A stretch of 64,000 nt of DNA from NCBI RefSeq assembly GCF_947623445.1, contig NC_135243.1, positions 3,722,501 to 3,786,500 on the forward strand, read 5' to 3'. Each line of letters begins with the position of its first letter. The stretch's first letter is position 1. This document shows positions 46,601-57,550 of this stretch, piece by piece. Source of the stretch: Clavelina lepadiformis. Its lineage: Eukaryota > Chordata > Ascidiacea > Aplousobranchia > Clavelinidae. The translations under genes were made by a program, and so were the position numbers. The notes under the pieces are model-generated. The model saw nothing but the letters and a program-made list of their open reading frames with translations, did no database searches and was not told the DNA's origin.

Positions 46601-47748
46601 AAGTTCCGGATCAAATTTATGCAAAAATGGAATTGAATTCATTGGACGACGCTTTGCACGTTCAGGTTTAAAATGGTTTGCGCTGAAAATACTTAACTTT
46701 GTTACAACATCTTTCAGTAATATTGTTGCTATACGTAGATAATGACGTTGTCTTATTATAATTTTGTGTTTCAGCTCTCAGAATGCTGGGCGACACCAAG
46801 TGACAACCACAATGACGTAACAAGCTACCAAATACTCGATAACAGGTTAGTTATGACGTAAGAATGACGTCTTCTATAGTTACCGTTTTTTGTTTTTTAA
46901 TTTGAAAGTTGTCCAGCTGACAACGCATTCGATACCGATGACGCAATCAACATAGACAGGAACTACAACGCCACGTATGCTGCGTTTCGATTTCGTTCTT
47001 TTGTTTGGACAAATTACGACACACAGACAATCTATGTTTATTGCCACGTCACAATATGTCACAATGACGTTGATCCTGGATGTTTGGCTTGGGTAAGACT
47101 TATGACCCTGCTGCGTCCGCAATGCTAATTAAAACAACCTTTAATTCGCCATTAACCCTCAATTCTTGGCATAAAAGTTTAAAACCGTTTAAAAAAGTTT
47201 TGCTCTGATAAAAGGTTTAATTCGTTAACAAATGTCTTGATATGTCTCTGGCAATCAGCCAAGCTGTAGCAGAAAACGAAAACGTCACGTGTCAACATCT
47301 GATTCGCTTTTGATTGCATCCAGACCTATCTTCATCAGCAAGAGAGAAGCGATCAGTTGCGAAGAAGTATAACATACTCCTTTTTATGACGTAACCGCTT
47401 TGAAGAAGAGCTTCATAATTCTTTATCACATTTACAGGCAAACGGTGGCTGTAGTGACACGTGTGAAATGCGTAACGATGACGTCAGATGTAATTGCCAT
47501 CCCGGACGAGTTCTCCTAGGAGACGGAAGAACATGTCAAGGTATTCTTAAATCGAGTTTTGTCCATTTTACTTCATACTGACGTCATTTCTTACAACAGG
47601 TGTTGAAAATTCCGATATAGTAGCCGGGAGAGGTAGCCTGGTGATACTTGCCTGCGTCATCACAGCTGTTGTCTTCCTGGTTTGTTTCTTGCTAGTGTGG
47701 AGTAAGGAAGATATGAAGCAGAAGAATGGCTTCCGACGTGTTATTTGA
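43681..47748 (+). CDS. CUB/ZP/EGF-like single-pass membrane protein
   Basis: A predicted cell-surface or vitelline-coat-type protein of about 623 residues in 13 exons: 43681-43899, 44027-44174, 45261-45439, 45537-45687, 45770-45833, 45997-46159, 46272-46432, 46494-46665, 46775-46845, 46909-47092, 47259-47366, 47438-47540 and 47600-47748. Signal peptide MFVGFIILILVSLLRSEVSG. Residues 20-240 look like one or two divergent CUB domains (CSVFNISATR..., then PDFPNTNYPTTY... and SGNLIKIQFYSD). A ZP module begins at ICGDQGQIS and runs to YVYCHVTIC with its Cys pattern (ECWATPS, DNSCPADN). It is followed by a basic SCSRKRKRH stretch that fits the cleavage site of ZP proteins. An EGF-like domain (NGGCSDTCEMRND...CNCHPG), a membrane segment (ILACVITAVVFLVCFLLVW) and a short tail end it. 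The exon 1/2/3 joins are the least sure; exon 2 uses a weak donor. ZP modules polymerise into extracellular coats. Confidence 0.82.
44330..44660. repeat. Possible old dispersed repeat in intron 2 of the CUB/ZP gene
   Basis: This stretch is distinctly less AT-rich than the rest of the intron and has short self-similar pieces (GTTGAG, CAGGT, TTGCCAGG). No ends, tRNA boxes or coding frame can be seen. It is marked only as a compositional island. Confidence 0.3.
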
Positions 47749-47963
47749 CATGTAGAAGTCGATAAAATCCTGTAATAACGTGTATATTCTTATCATATCT
47801 TTCGTGTTATGGAAACAGTTACTTCAAGTCACGGTTGATGATAACACCCACATAAAATCGTAAATGAAGGCGCCCAAACTTTTCCCAGTTTTTCGAAGCA
47901 GAGTGATATTTTGAAAGAAGACCTCAAACCCTATTGAGTGTATTCAAGCTACATAGCTTTGTA

Positions 47964-47990
47964 AATAAATTGTGCCCTTTGTTGAATAAA
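47964..47990 (+). terminator. Poly(A) signals, CUB/ZP gene
   Basis: Two AATAAA hexamers, at 47964-47969 and 47985-47990, about 220-240 bases after the stop codon. Confidence 0.55.
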
Positions 47991-48412
47991 TTGTAAGTGT
48001 TAACATTACATGACATATGCCTTTTTTATCAACTCAGATGACGTCACAACTCATAGTTTCATCTCCACGGTTACGCGTCCGGTATTGCAATATCAAGCAA
48101 AAACATAGAATGTATATAAAAGGTTAGAAACGCGGCATAACATGCTGCTGAGCAACAAACGGGTTATTTTGTTAAAAATGATAACATTTTCAAACAACAC
48201 ATAATTTAAGCCTTTATCTGGTTCTGCTTCAGAAATCGCCAAAACATTTGTTATTCGTCAGAGAGAGACGAAAAGGTTGATTGAACTGAAAAGTTCTTTA
48301 GTGTACTGAACTTTTGAATGTCACATTATGTTTAAAACAAGGTCTCCGAGTTAAAAATAAATTTAAAACTTCTAAACTCCACTTAGTGTAGAATAAGTCT
48401 CGTCAAAAAATC

Positions 48413-48467
48413 AGCAGAGTGGCGCAATGGAAGCGTGCTGGGCCTGAGGTCGATGGATAGAAACCTG
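48413..48467 (+). pseudogene. Initiator tRNA-Met relic (or head of an unknown SINE)
   Basis: Reads AGCAGAGTGGCGCAATGGAA then GCGTGCTGGGC, which is the 5' half of eukaryotic initiator tRNA with the box A intact. It jumps to GAGGTCGATGGATAGAAACC, the T-arm with one change in box B. The anticodon CAT and part of its stem are missing, and the 3' acceptor strand does not follow. It cannot be a functional tRNA. A second box-B-like GGTGCGAGTCC 60 bases downstream hints at a composite SINE. Confidence 0.65.
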
Positions 48468-50266
48468 TTACATGTCAAACTGTGATGGCTAGTACTCCGT
48501 ATTGTGGATGTTGGACGCCTGGTGCGAGTCCTGCCCACAGCACCTTGCGCTTTTGCTGTATTACTTGTAGTAAAGCATGGAAAGTTGCACGCAATGACGA
48601 AAAATTTGCCGTTCAAATGAAATGACTACACATCACCAAGTAGTTGTCAGCTGTCATGAGTCGAAATTAATTTGAATTTCAACGAGATCATTTTTTTTTA
48701 AATTATGCTCGTTGTTTATTATTACTATTTCTATTTTGTAATTTATGTTGACACCCTCGCTTTTATCTATAGGGGTTGGTTCGTAGACAACTAGAGAATA
48801 AGTCGGTACAACTTTGAAACTCAATTAAACCGAAACTCAACCTTTCAACCTGAGAAAATAATTGTATTTGTTACCACGGCAAAATGTTGGATTTCTTAAA
48901 ACAATTAAATCCGAGACTGGAACTAGAACTGGGCCTGCATTTTTCCTACCACCTATGCATAAGTCGACTTGGGTTGATTTTACATGGCAGGTCTCGCAAC
49001 CAGGAACTGTTCTTTTGCTCAGTGTGGACGCTGTATCACGTCACGGGTCCTATTTTCACAACGTGTAAAATTGAACGGGATTCGTTTAAGATTTCACGCT
49101 TAATTCTCATGGATGAACATTCCACATCGTCAAACCCACAGTAGTACGGCAACCAAAAATGATAACCACGGTAGCCTACAGCCCAGGCTAGATTTACTAT
49201 TAGTTGAGTCATCACTTTGTTTGGTGGTAATATTGGTACGATACGTCTATAAATATGCTTTGTATTATATAGGTCTATCACTAGGATATCACTAGCCATA
49301 CAGGCTAGTATAGCAGTTGGAATGCCCGGCTTGCATTTGGCCTATAAATATTATTGCGGTCTGGCTTACCTAGACCTACAAACAAACGTCTCGCGTTATA
49401 GCTTGCACCGAAGCCTTAATTCTTTGTTTACATATAATAAATTCGCTTTCAAGCAATCAGCTATTTCATTTAAAAAATTGGCGTGAAGTTCGGCGTAAAT
49501 GTTGATGAATCTCACGCGTACAACCTCACGCCATTACTCTCTGCTTTTTCACAAGCTGACAGTCAACAACCGTGAAACTGTACTGCCGTAAATAGGCTGA
49601 AGCCTAGCTTAGTCTATTTTTAGCATCGTACCCTACACAGTGCCGTACACAGTGCAGTACACAGTACCGCCTGGCTCCTGCCGGTACCTTTCTAATGCTG
49701 ACTAGTGAAGTAAACTTATAACAAACAATACTAGTCTTTGTATAGAAACCAGCCAGAAACTCATTAGCCTATACAGTTTTACACCCATAGAAATATTTCG
49801 TTTTAGAATAATGCAGCTTTACGCGATTACACTCATTTATAAACACGTTACAAACTAAACTGCTAGAGACCACTTTCTAATCCCAGTTCCAGGTTCCAGG
49901 TACCATTGGTGTGATTTTACTAGTTGTCAAACCTGGAACGAAGCCTCACGTTTAATTGTTCACACATACAAAAACGCGATTCCTGATCCCGAAACTAGTT
50001 CAGTGTGAGCGCACATTTTTAGCGAGTGCAAACGCTAGGGGAGCGACCAACAAGAACAGAACCTGGTTGTCATATCTTTATGTGAACGCAGCTTAAAGAA
50101 ACGTGAAACGTGAAAAAAACGAAACATTTGAAAAAAACATTCACTCGACATCAAAAAGCAGAATTATAAGTCTAAATGATAACACAGTAGCTGGTTATAT
50201 TGTAAGAACAAACTTTGTTAAATTTTATTGTTTACAGCGTTATACATTTACAGTGTTACCACAGGA
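48468..50266. other. Spacer between the CUB/ZP gene and copy E
   Basis: About 1.8 kb without a supported gene. Overlapping short frames at 48862-49300 lie on both strands and have no motif. A small direct repeat of TACACAGTGC-like units lies at 49630-49665. Confidence 0.45.
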
Positions 50267-51236
50267 TTAGATTCGTCGATATACGAAACGTTCAACATCA
50301 GTGTTGGTGATATATGGCAGCCCGTATTCAATTGCTCTTCGGCATTCGTCATAAGAACCTACACAGCCGCTGACCACCAAGACAACTGTTCAATAAAGAA
50401 GCAAGACACTGCGTTAGTGCCGGAATTGAATCGGACTTTTCCGGACACTGCCGGACACTGCCGGACACTGCCGGACACTGCCGGAATTTAATCGTATAAA
50501 ATTCACTCACAACGCCACCGCCATGACTTCGATGCCTTCATTATTACTTCCAATATCAAATGTTCGCAAACATCTTACGATTGGGAGTTATTCCATAAGC
50601 AATAGATCTTGTTGTACCCTCGTAGTTATGTACGCAATTTATTAACTCCACAAACACGTATTCTTCACCACGAAACACAAAATCTGCACCATTTGCATTT
50701 CGGATAGTCATCACTTCGCGAGTCTTAAAATAAAATTAAAAAAATGATTTGATGAATACTGTTTTTATTGAGTATATTTGTAGCTACTGTATTGCATGAA
50801 TTAAACAAGTTTATGGGATTCAAAATTAAATTGTTTTTACAAAACTTATCAGATCACGTAACTTTAACTTTTATCTCAACTTAAGTTCACTGAATACTCA
50901 TTGTTTAAATTTCTTGCCATTAACATAAAAGCATGGTCCAATATTGCTTATGAAATCAGTAAACGATATATCACAACATACCGAAACCTGGCAATAATCT
51001 AAACAGATGAATAACTTGAAAAGAGAATCATTGTGTTTAACTATTTTAGTGCATTAAATTATGAAAAAGGGAATCAATAAAGTTTGACATTTACATAAAA
51101 CACTTACTGAAAGCCTTGTGAAGTTTCCTAACTTCCTACTGTCTCCCCACATTCTATCCCTTGACCCCACGTAGGCATAATCAACCTTTGAACCCCCGTT
51201 CAACAAGACTCCGGCGCAAAATCTACTCCAATTCAT
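50267..51236 (-). CDS. Profilin-like protein, cluster copy E
   Basis: A 130-residue protein from exons 51108-51236, 50579-50723 and 50267-50385. It starts MNWSRFCAGVLLNGG, then VDYAYVGSRDRMWGDSRK (both Trp positions kept) and GNFTRLS. Exon 2 reads TREVMTIRNANGADFVFRGE and EYVFVEL. Exon 3 reads LVLVVSGCVGSYDECRRAIE and GLPYI, then continues seven residues beyond most siblings (ERFVYRRI end). The 10-bp minisatellite at 50441-50485 lies in intron 2. The start was placed by alignment with the other copies. Intact. Confidence 0.82.
50441..50485. repeat. 10-bp minisatellite in intron 2 of copy E
   Basis: Four exact head-to-tail units of CCGGACACTG followed by half a unit. The flanks on both sides read CCGGAATT(G/T)AATCG, so the expansion split a short duplicated flank. 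Confidence 0.9.
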
Positions 51237-51540
51237 TTTCGAATACGACTCAAAATTTCTTACTTCTCCTAACTTTTTGCAAACTATATTTTGAAACAAA
51301 AATTCATAAAACAAAAACTTTCAAACAAAAGTACTTAAATGTAAGATGCTTACAACAATTGCTTTCATGTTAGATTTTTCTTATTAATTATCGTTCTTTC
51401 TCGACTTTATTTACGGATTTGTTCATTTGGTTCGTTACTCCCAGTGAATAAACTGAGGTCCATTTGACTGAAAAGTTAAAATATAGCATAACAAAAGGCA
51501 AGTCTTTTACCATGGCTGAGAAATAAAAGTCTACCCGTCC
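51237..51540. other. Upstream region of copy E
   Basis: AT-rich promoter space, no gene. Confidence 0.4.
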
Positions 51541-51655
51541 ATTAACTACAAGCTGTAAACTAGGAAAAGACAACGAAAAACGCTGAGTAACAAGCATACA
51601 AGCAATTAACGCTTCGAGCAATCTCCGATGTTGCGCGTTAATTTCCTTGAAGAAA
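51541..51655 (-). promoter_or_regulatory. Conserved upstream block of copy E
   Basis: Contains ATTAACTACAAGCTGTAAAC, GACAACGAAAAACGCT, AAGCAATTAACGCTTCGAGC and a degenerate GCGCGTTAATTTCC in place of CACGTTGATTACC. Confidence 0.5.
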
Positions 51656-52531
51656 CTGAGTCAGCATTCAAGGGAAATAAGCGTAGGAAACAGTGTTGAA
51701 AATTTTCTCAACCCTTTTTAAGATAAACCGGTTTTCAAAACACTTTAGTTATTTGATGTTTTACGCCCTACTCTTTTTTGTTTATTTTGTGTTTTATGTT
51801 ATAATTACGGATAGATAGCGACGGTATTCGGTATTTAGTCTGTTTTTCTATTCGGTATTAGCTCATTCTGAAAATATACTTTCGTTATAATAATGTGATA
51901 TGCAAGCACTTTCATTTTAGCCTTTTTTCTGGTTATGTTGGTAAACTGTTTTGCTTGTAATAACCTTCAAACAAATCGCAGAATCTTGTTTAAATTATGA
52001 GTTTTTAATGATGAACAATAACTTGTGTTTATACTATTTAATACAATAAAAATTGGGATTTTATGACATAATTTGGAAATGGATAAAATGTCTTTTTTAT
52101 TTCCAATTTGTTTGTTTTAAGTTTTAGTTTAAGACTCACCTTTGTTTAAAAGAATGAAGCATCCTAAGCAAAGTATATTTAGATTGAATTTCGAAATAAC
52201 TAAATTTTTTAACATAAGACATAAGTTTTTTATTAAATTCCTAAAGAATGTGATTTAAACATAAAGCTAAAAATTTAGCAAATTATTAAACATCAGTTTT
52301 GGATTCAGTATTTTACAATAAACAGCAGCTGTGTAAACAATGTAGTGCTGTTGTGAACGCAATTCCACCGAAACTAAATTTATAAACATACAACGTTCCA
52401 GTAAAAAATATTCAGGACTGACTTTGACATTTTTGAGCTTGTGAACCTGGTTGTGGTCGCCTTTTTAACACATAACCAGCATTATTTCTTTGTTTAGTGG
52501 GGTTTTGTCACTATAGTATAACTACGCTATA
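51656..52531. other. Spacer
   Basis: Strongly AT-rich, no supported gene. Confidence 0.45.
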
Positions 52532-52539
52532 CTATAGAA

Positions 52540-52890
52540 CAGCGGTTCCCAAACATTTCTAAAAATTTTTCCTGGCGGACCCTTTGCAATTATTTTGATA
52601 TTTCGCGGCCCTATAAAAATCAAAGAATGCTATAGGAAAAATGCAAAAACCACACCAATCAAAGTAAAAGCAAAAATTAACAAATACGGTAAGCTTTTAA
52701 TGGGGTAGGTGCACTTGTTTTGCTGCAACTAACTCATCAATGTTTGGTTTGGTTTTGGATAGCGCAACTCTCCTGTCGTGTACTACATCCATCCTCTGAA
52801 ACTGCTTTAAAGACTAATTCTCATTGCGGACCCTCTGAAACTGCTTTACGGACCCCAGTTGGTCCGCGGACCCCAGTTTGGGAACCGCTG
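52540..52890. mobile_element. hAT-type MITE, 351 bp
   Basis: Ends CAGCGGTTCCCAAACATTTC and CCCAGTTTGGGAACCGCTG with the exact 8-bp duplication CTATAGAA (52532-52539 and 52891-52898). It matches the 188-bp element at 42560 over both ends but has about 160 extra internal bases, including a partial tandem repeat of the terminal CGGACCC(T/C) segment. The shorter element is probably an internal deletion derivative. Confidence 0.93.
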
Positions 52891-52898
52891 CTATAGAA

Positions 52899-54252
52899 GC
52901 ATATGAAGACGTTTAAGGCCAAGTCAGTAAACAGCATACCCCATTTACACTAGGTGTGGCCTCTCCTGCACATAGTCAAAGCAAAACGTGGCGTACAGTT
53001 GCATTGTTTGCTGAAGAAATATGAAATTTTGTGACTTTTCCTAAAAAATGTTCAGCTATCTGTCCATGTTTGTTTGAGAAAGTTGGATTTTGTAATTTTT
53101 GAGATATTGTGATATTTTCATAATTTTGCTCTTCTCCACATTGAAGCGTATTACTCATTTACGCACCAATAACTCGACTAACTATTCTCTTGCGTTCTCT
53201 TCTCGCGGTCAGCTGCTTTTCCGCACAGCGGGGCGCGGCGTAACAAGACAAACTTCTAGAAATGTATCACTTGTAGAAATATTTAATTTACACTAAATGC
53301 ACTTTTTTAGTTTTACAATTATGATGTATACAGGAAGCCAGATGTTTTTGCTACTAACCTGTAAAAATCTGATCAGTTTACGACGTATAGTTTTCGAGTA
53401 ATTAACGGTTGAAAATGTGTCTGCAGTGGCGGTCACACCTAGTTAAAATCGTAAAGTCGCGCACCTGGTTTGGATAGGGTTAAGTCATTACGAACCCAAA
53501 TGAGTCAAATTTGTTTGCTTTCTTTGTTTATGAATCTTCAAATTGTATTTTTCAAAAAGCTATACAGTTATTATTTATGCTATATAGCCTATACTATATA
53601 TATATATACTGTTTTGATGTATTCTATCGTTGAATTCGGCGAATTGAATTGAATCATACCAAAGCTTTCAGAAACCAGAGAATATGAATTTCCAGAAACT
53701 TAAAATATAATTCGTCTGTTTTATAACATAATTACAGTGAAAAGAATTTCTTTTGTATATATGTTTGCATTTTTTACATTGAATAAATGTATTATTCCAA
53801 CAGCATTATCATTATTCTCCTATTTTGCAAATTTCGCTTTTCCCCAAAGTTTACTTTAAAGTCAAACTCTCAGTTACGTGAAGAAAATTTTGAGATGAAA
53901 TTTTCTACGTGTGATCTAAATTATCAATCTGTATGGTTACAAACTTCATTAGATTAACGTTAAATTTAAAACTGTTCAAATAAAGAATAGAAAGTTCGTC
54001 TTTATGAACTAAACGTGCATACAGGAGACAAAACAGTTTTTTTCAATTTTATTTTTGCCGGTATTTCGAACACAAAATGTCACTGAAATAAGAAAAACGC
54101 TCGCCTGCCACAAAGGCAGAAAAATATAACAAAGGAAAATAAATATTGCTACAGAAGGTTTATTGAAGATGAGCAAAATCGGTTATTTTTGTTAGTCACA
54201 GCGAAATGTTTATTTACAAAATTATATGAAAGCTTTGCCGAAATCGGATAGG
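52899..54252. other. Spacer between MITE and copy F
   Basis: AT-rich; short TATATATA run near 53599. No supported gene. Confidence 0.45.
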
Positions 54253-55089
54253 TTACACGTCATAGGCCCTGAGGTACAACAATCCGTAATCAACCGACCT
54301 TTTGCATTGCTCCATGGAATCTACAGAGCCCCAAACCACCAATACATCTATATAATAAAACAAAAACAAAACACTCAATTTTAAATTCCTGCATTTAAAA
54401 GCATAAAACTCACAATGCCACGATTGAAATTGAACGACTTATTAATGGCTTTACGCCACCTACTTCTAATATGCAATATTGCAATACGTAGACATCTTAC
54501 AATTCAAGGTATTTCCACAGGCGAGCGACCGAGTCCGACTTCGATAAATGCAGGAGCCGTTGTGATACTCCTGGCACCTGTATTCCTCCCCTCGAAGTTG
54601 GAAGCTTAAACCACCCGAATAATATATCGTGGCCACTTCGGCAACCTGGACCAGAATTACATATCGATTATAATAATCAATGAAATCGAGACGTTTCAAT
54701 GTCCGTGAACATCTCGTTTAGATAAATGAGATATGGGTGTAGACTTAGAATCAGCAAATGCGTTTTAAAGCTACCTTCAAATATTATAACACAAAGTGTT
54801 TGATCGTTTGCATTTAGGTAAAATCGTTTGCAAGATTTAAAACCAGAAAACTTTTCCTCACCATCTAAGCTTCGTTCATAACACTACATAAGGGCATTTA
54901 AAGGATAAAAATGAAACAACAGAATTTAATAGAAATTTTACCTTTACATGGAATACTCACCGCCAGACTTGGGATGTTACGAAACTTTTTACTCTCGCCA
55001 CACACGCTTTCCCTGGTTCCGGAATAGACATAGTCGACCTTGGGGTGTCCCCTTAATACGACTACGGCACAAAAGCTATCCCAAAACAT
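54253..55089 (-). CDS. Profilin-like protein, cluster copy F
   Basis: A 122-residue protein from exons 54961-55089, 54501-54645 and 54253-54347. It starts MFWDSFCAVVV (Trp3 kept), then VDYVYSGTRESVCGESKKF with Cys at the second Trp position. Exon 2 reads VAEVATIYYSGGLSFQLRGE and the Cys-rich YRCQEYHNGSCIYRSRTR. Exon 3 reads YVLVVWGSVDSMEQCKRSVD and YGLLYLRAYDV, one of the clearest matches to the profilin C-terminal helix. It faces copy G head to head with 886 bases between the two ATGs. Confidence 0.82.
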
Positions 55090-55396
55090 GTGAATACTAT
55101 GAACTATGATACCTTTTTTAAGCTTTACTTTTACTTTATATAAATTAATCACAAAAATAAATAAAAAAAAAATTTCTAAACAAAATGTAGGTGTTTAAAA
55201 GTTGACCGTTAAATGATTTTCCCTTCTTTGTTGTTTGCTAATTATTTTAAAACGTTTCCACCTTTCCATTCGTTACATCAGCTTGATAACCTGAACTTAA
55301 TTTACCTTAAAATTCAAAATATATCTGACAAAAACAACTTTTCTTAACATGAATGTTACACAGCAAGCCTACCTATCTCTTATAGTCGCAACAACA

Positions 55397-55508
55397 ACTT
55401 AATTAATTTGTTAGTAACTGGGAAAGAAATACGCCAAGCATGGTCCTAGGTAAAGCAATTAAGGCTGCCAGCGATCACACGCTTTGCACGTTGATTGGAA
55501 CGACTGAA
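55397..55508 (-). promoter_or_regulatory. Conserved upstream block of copy F
   Basis: Contains AAAGCAATTAAGGCTGCCAG, then CACACGCTTTGCACGTTGAT. It lies between the divergent copies F and G and is in the F orientation; no separate block in the G orientation is visible, so it might serve both. Confidence 0.55.
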
Positions 55509-55975
55509 ACGCGCTTATTCAAAAACAAAAATGTCAGTGAGAAATGTCGAAGATTTCATAAATTTATTTGACTTAAACTACTGACGTGCATCGCGCCGGG
55601 CTGCCCGCAGCATCATGTTCTTCCCTGTACCAGGATCAGCGTCTGTCGTTGTCAATTGTTGTAGTTCACAATTCGTGTCGTAGTTAAGTAAGGTATCAGC
55701 GTATTTGTTGTAATGTTTGTCAAGAGAATTATTCTGGCTTGAAATTGTTGCACCATAAATTTTGCTTGAAAGTTTTCAAGTTTGTTTGATATTTTTTTCT
55801 AAGTCGTTGAATTATAACAAAAGATGTAGAGAGCATAAACATATGCATAAATGCATGTAAATAAGAGGAAGAGTTATAAACAATTTTGACAACTTGCAAT
55901 TAGTATCTTTCGCTTAGAAATTTTGTTTTACTTTTTCCTACTATTTGAAGAAAGTGGTATTGTTAGAACACTGAA
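55509..55975. other. Upstream region of copy G
   Basis: Divergent promoter space between copies F and G. No gene. Confidence 0.4.
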
Positions 55976-56665
55976 ATGAATTGGAGTAATTTTTGCGATG
56001 AAGTTATAAAACACGGAGGTTTACATGTCGAATATGCTTATCTACAAAACAGAGATAAGATTTTGGGAGAAAAAAGAAAGTACGGGAAATTTCCATATCT
56101 TACAGTAAGTATTTTTAGCAAATATAACAAGAGCATTGTTAATTTATTATTATAGTTTCGTGTTTTGTTTAGGCTTCTTGAGACGTTTCTCAAATTAATT
56201 TCAGAAATGGACCCCAAATATGTTTAATCTAACTTATATGTAAACGCATTTTGTCATTTTAGCTTTTTTCTTTAATTTCACTTTGATATTTTTCAATCAG
56301 TTTTCCGAAGCGTCCATTATTGTCAGAAATTTGATTGGTTCAAACTTTCAGTTGCGTGATGAAAGATACAAATTATGGGAGATCAATGGCGAGGTATTCA
56401 CTTACGTGAGCCCAACAAGGTGCATTGTGTACGGAGCACACTCCACATGTAAGGGATTTATGAATTGCTACAGAGTGATCCTTTCTAAGTGTTTATTTAA
56501 TCTAAGATAACTGTATAGAGTCAAGTCATCGGTGCGTTATGAGTGACCGCTTAAATGCAATCATTGATTCAAGGTGTTTTGACTTTTCATTGGACAGTTT
56601 TCCTAATCGTATGTGGCATTTCCACTCCAACTCCTTTAAGTCAGTGTCAAAAAGCGGTCGCTTAA
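55976..56665 (+). CDS. Profilin-like protein, cluster copy G, C-terminally short
   Basis: A plus-strand copy with exons 55976-56104, 56301-56448 and 56598-56665, giving 114 residues. It starts MNWSNFCDEVIKHGG (Trp3 kept), then VEYAYLQNRDKILGEK; the second Trp is Leu. Exon 2 is one codon longer than usual and reads IGSNFQLRDERYKLWEI. Exon 3 reads FFLIVCGISTPTPLSQCQKA and then meets TAA at 56663-56665 just after QCQKAVA; sibling copies continue with GLxYL. In-frame sequence after the stop still resembles the lost helix, so the stop looks recent. Profilin C-terminal helix residues contribute to polyproline binding, so function is doubtful. It could be an early pseudogene. Confidence 0.7.
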
Positions 56666-57550
56666 GGGCTGAAGCGCCTCAAGGAATTGTGATCCTGCTA
56701 CTTTGGTGCAAGAATGTATTCAGTACAATGAAAACCTAATCATTGTTCAAGAAAAATAAAGAGACATTGCTACACATTCATATTTCGATGCAGTGTTGAC
56801 ACAGTCTATAGGCAAAAGACATTAAGTCAGGCACACTTAACCGGTCATCCCCCGAAGACATTTCTCTGGTCTATTTAGTTCAGCATCAAGTTAAAAAACC
56901 GAATAATTTGATAATTTATATAGCTTCTTTTCGAAATGCAAACTAATCGGCAAAAATTTTGTAGTAAAGGAAACAACAGAATAATGTTCGAGTAAAATAC
57001 GATACGACAATTCAACCAAATAAAAGATTACAAAACCTGTTTTATTTTATTTTCTTTTTCTCATTTGTATGTCCTTATCCAACCACCCGACCTACATAGG
57101 TGTCGGGGCATGAACGAACAGCCACTGTGGGTAGTGCTGTTTATTTAAATTGCGAAATTGCGTACGATGTATTTCGTGAGCAACATGGAGCAAGCAGGGA
57201 GAAGCATGAACATGAACAAATTGGATATTTTGAACAAATTATCTCAAAAAAAGGTTAACAAGAACTGTCATTATAGCAAGAATATTTTACATAAAAAAAC
57301 GTAAAAATTGTTTAATTCTATCATTCAACCAGAAGCGTTAAAGCACTTTTATTTTGATAACGTTTGCATTTTATCAGTGGTTTAGTTTAAGGTTGACTTT
57401 CTCATTGTGCTTTATATAGACGAACAAGCGTATCCCGTAATGGAAAAATGAATGATTGTACAGAAAAGACGTTACAACATGTTTACAATACGTTAAAACA
57501 GAAGCCACAGATTGCAAGAAGATGACCAAATATTTTTACTTTTTTTTGAT
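56666..57550. other. Spacer between tail-to-tail copies G and H
   Basis: AT-rich sequence with no supported gene. Confidence 0.45.

Noticed and set aside
48862-49300. Overlapping open frames on both strands
   Set aside because: Four mutually overlapping frames with no domain; none has independent support.
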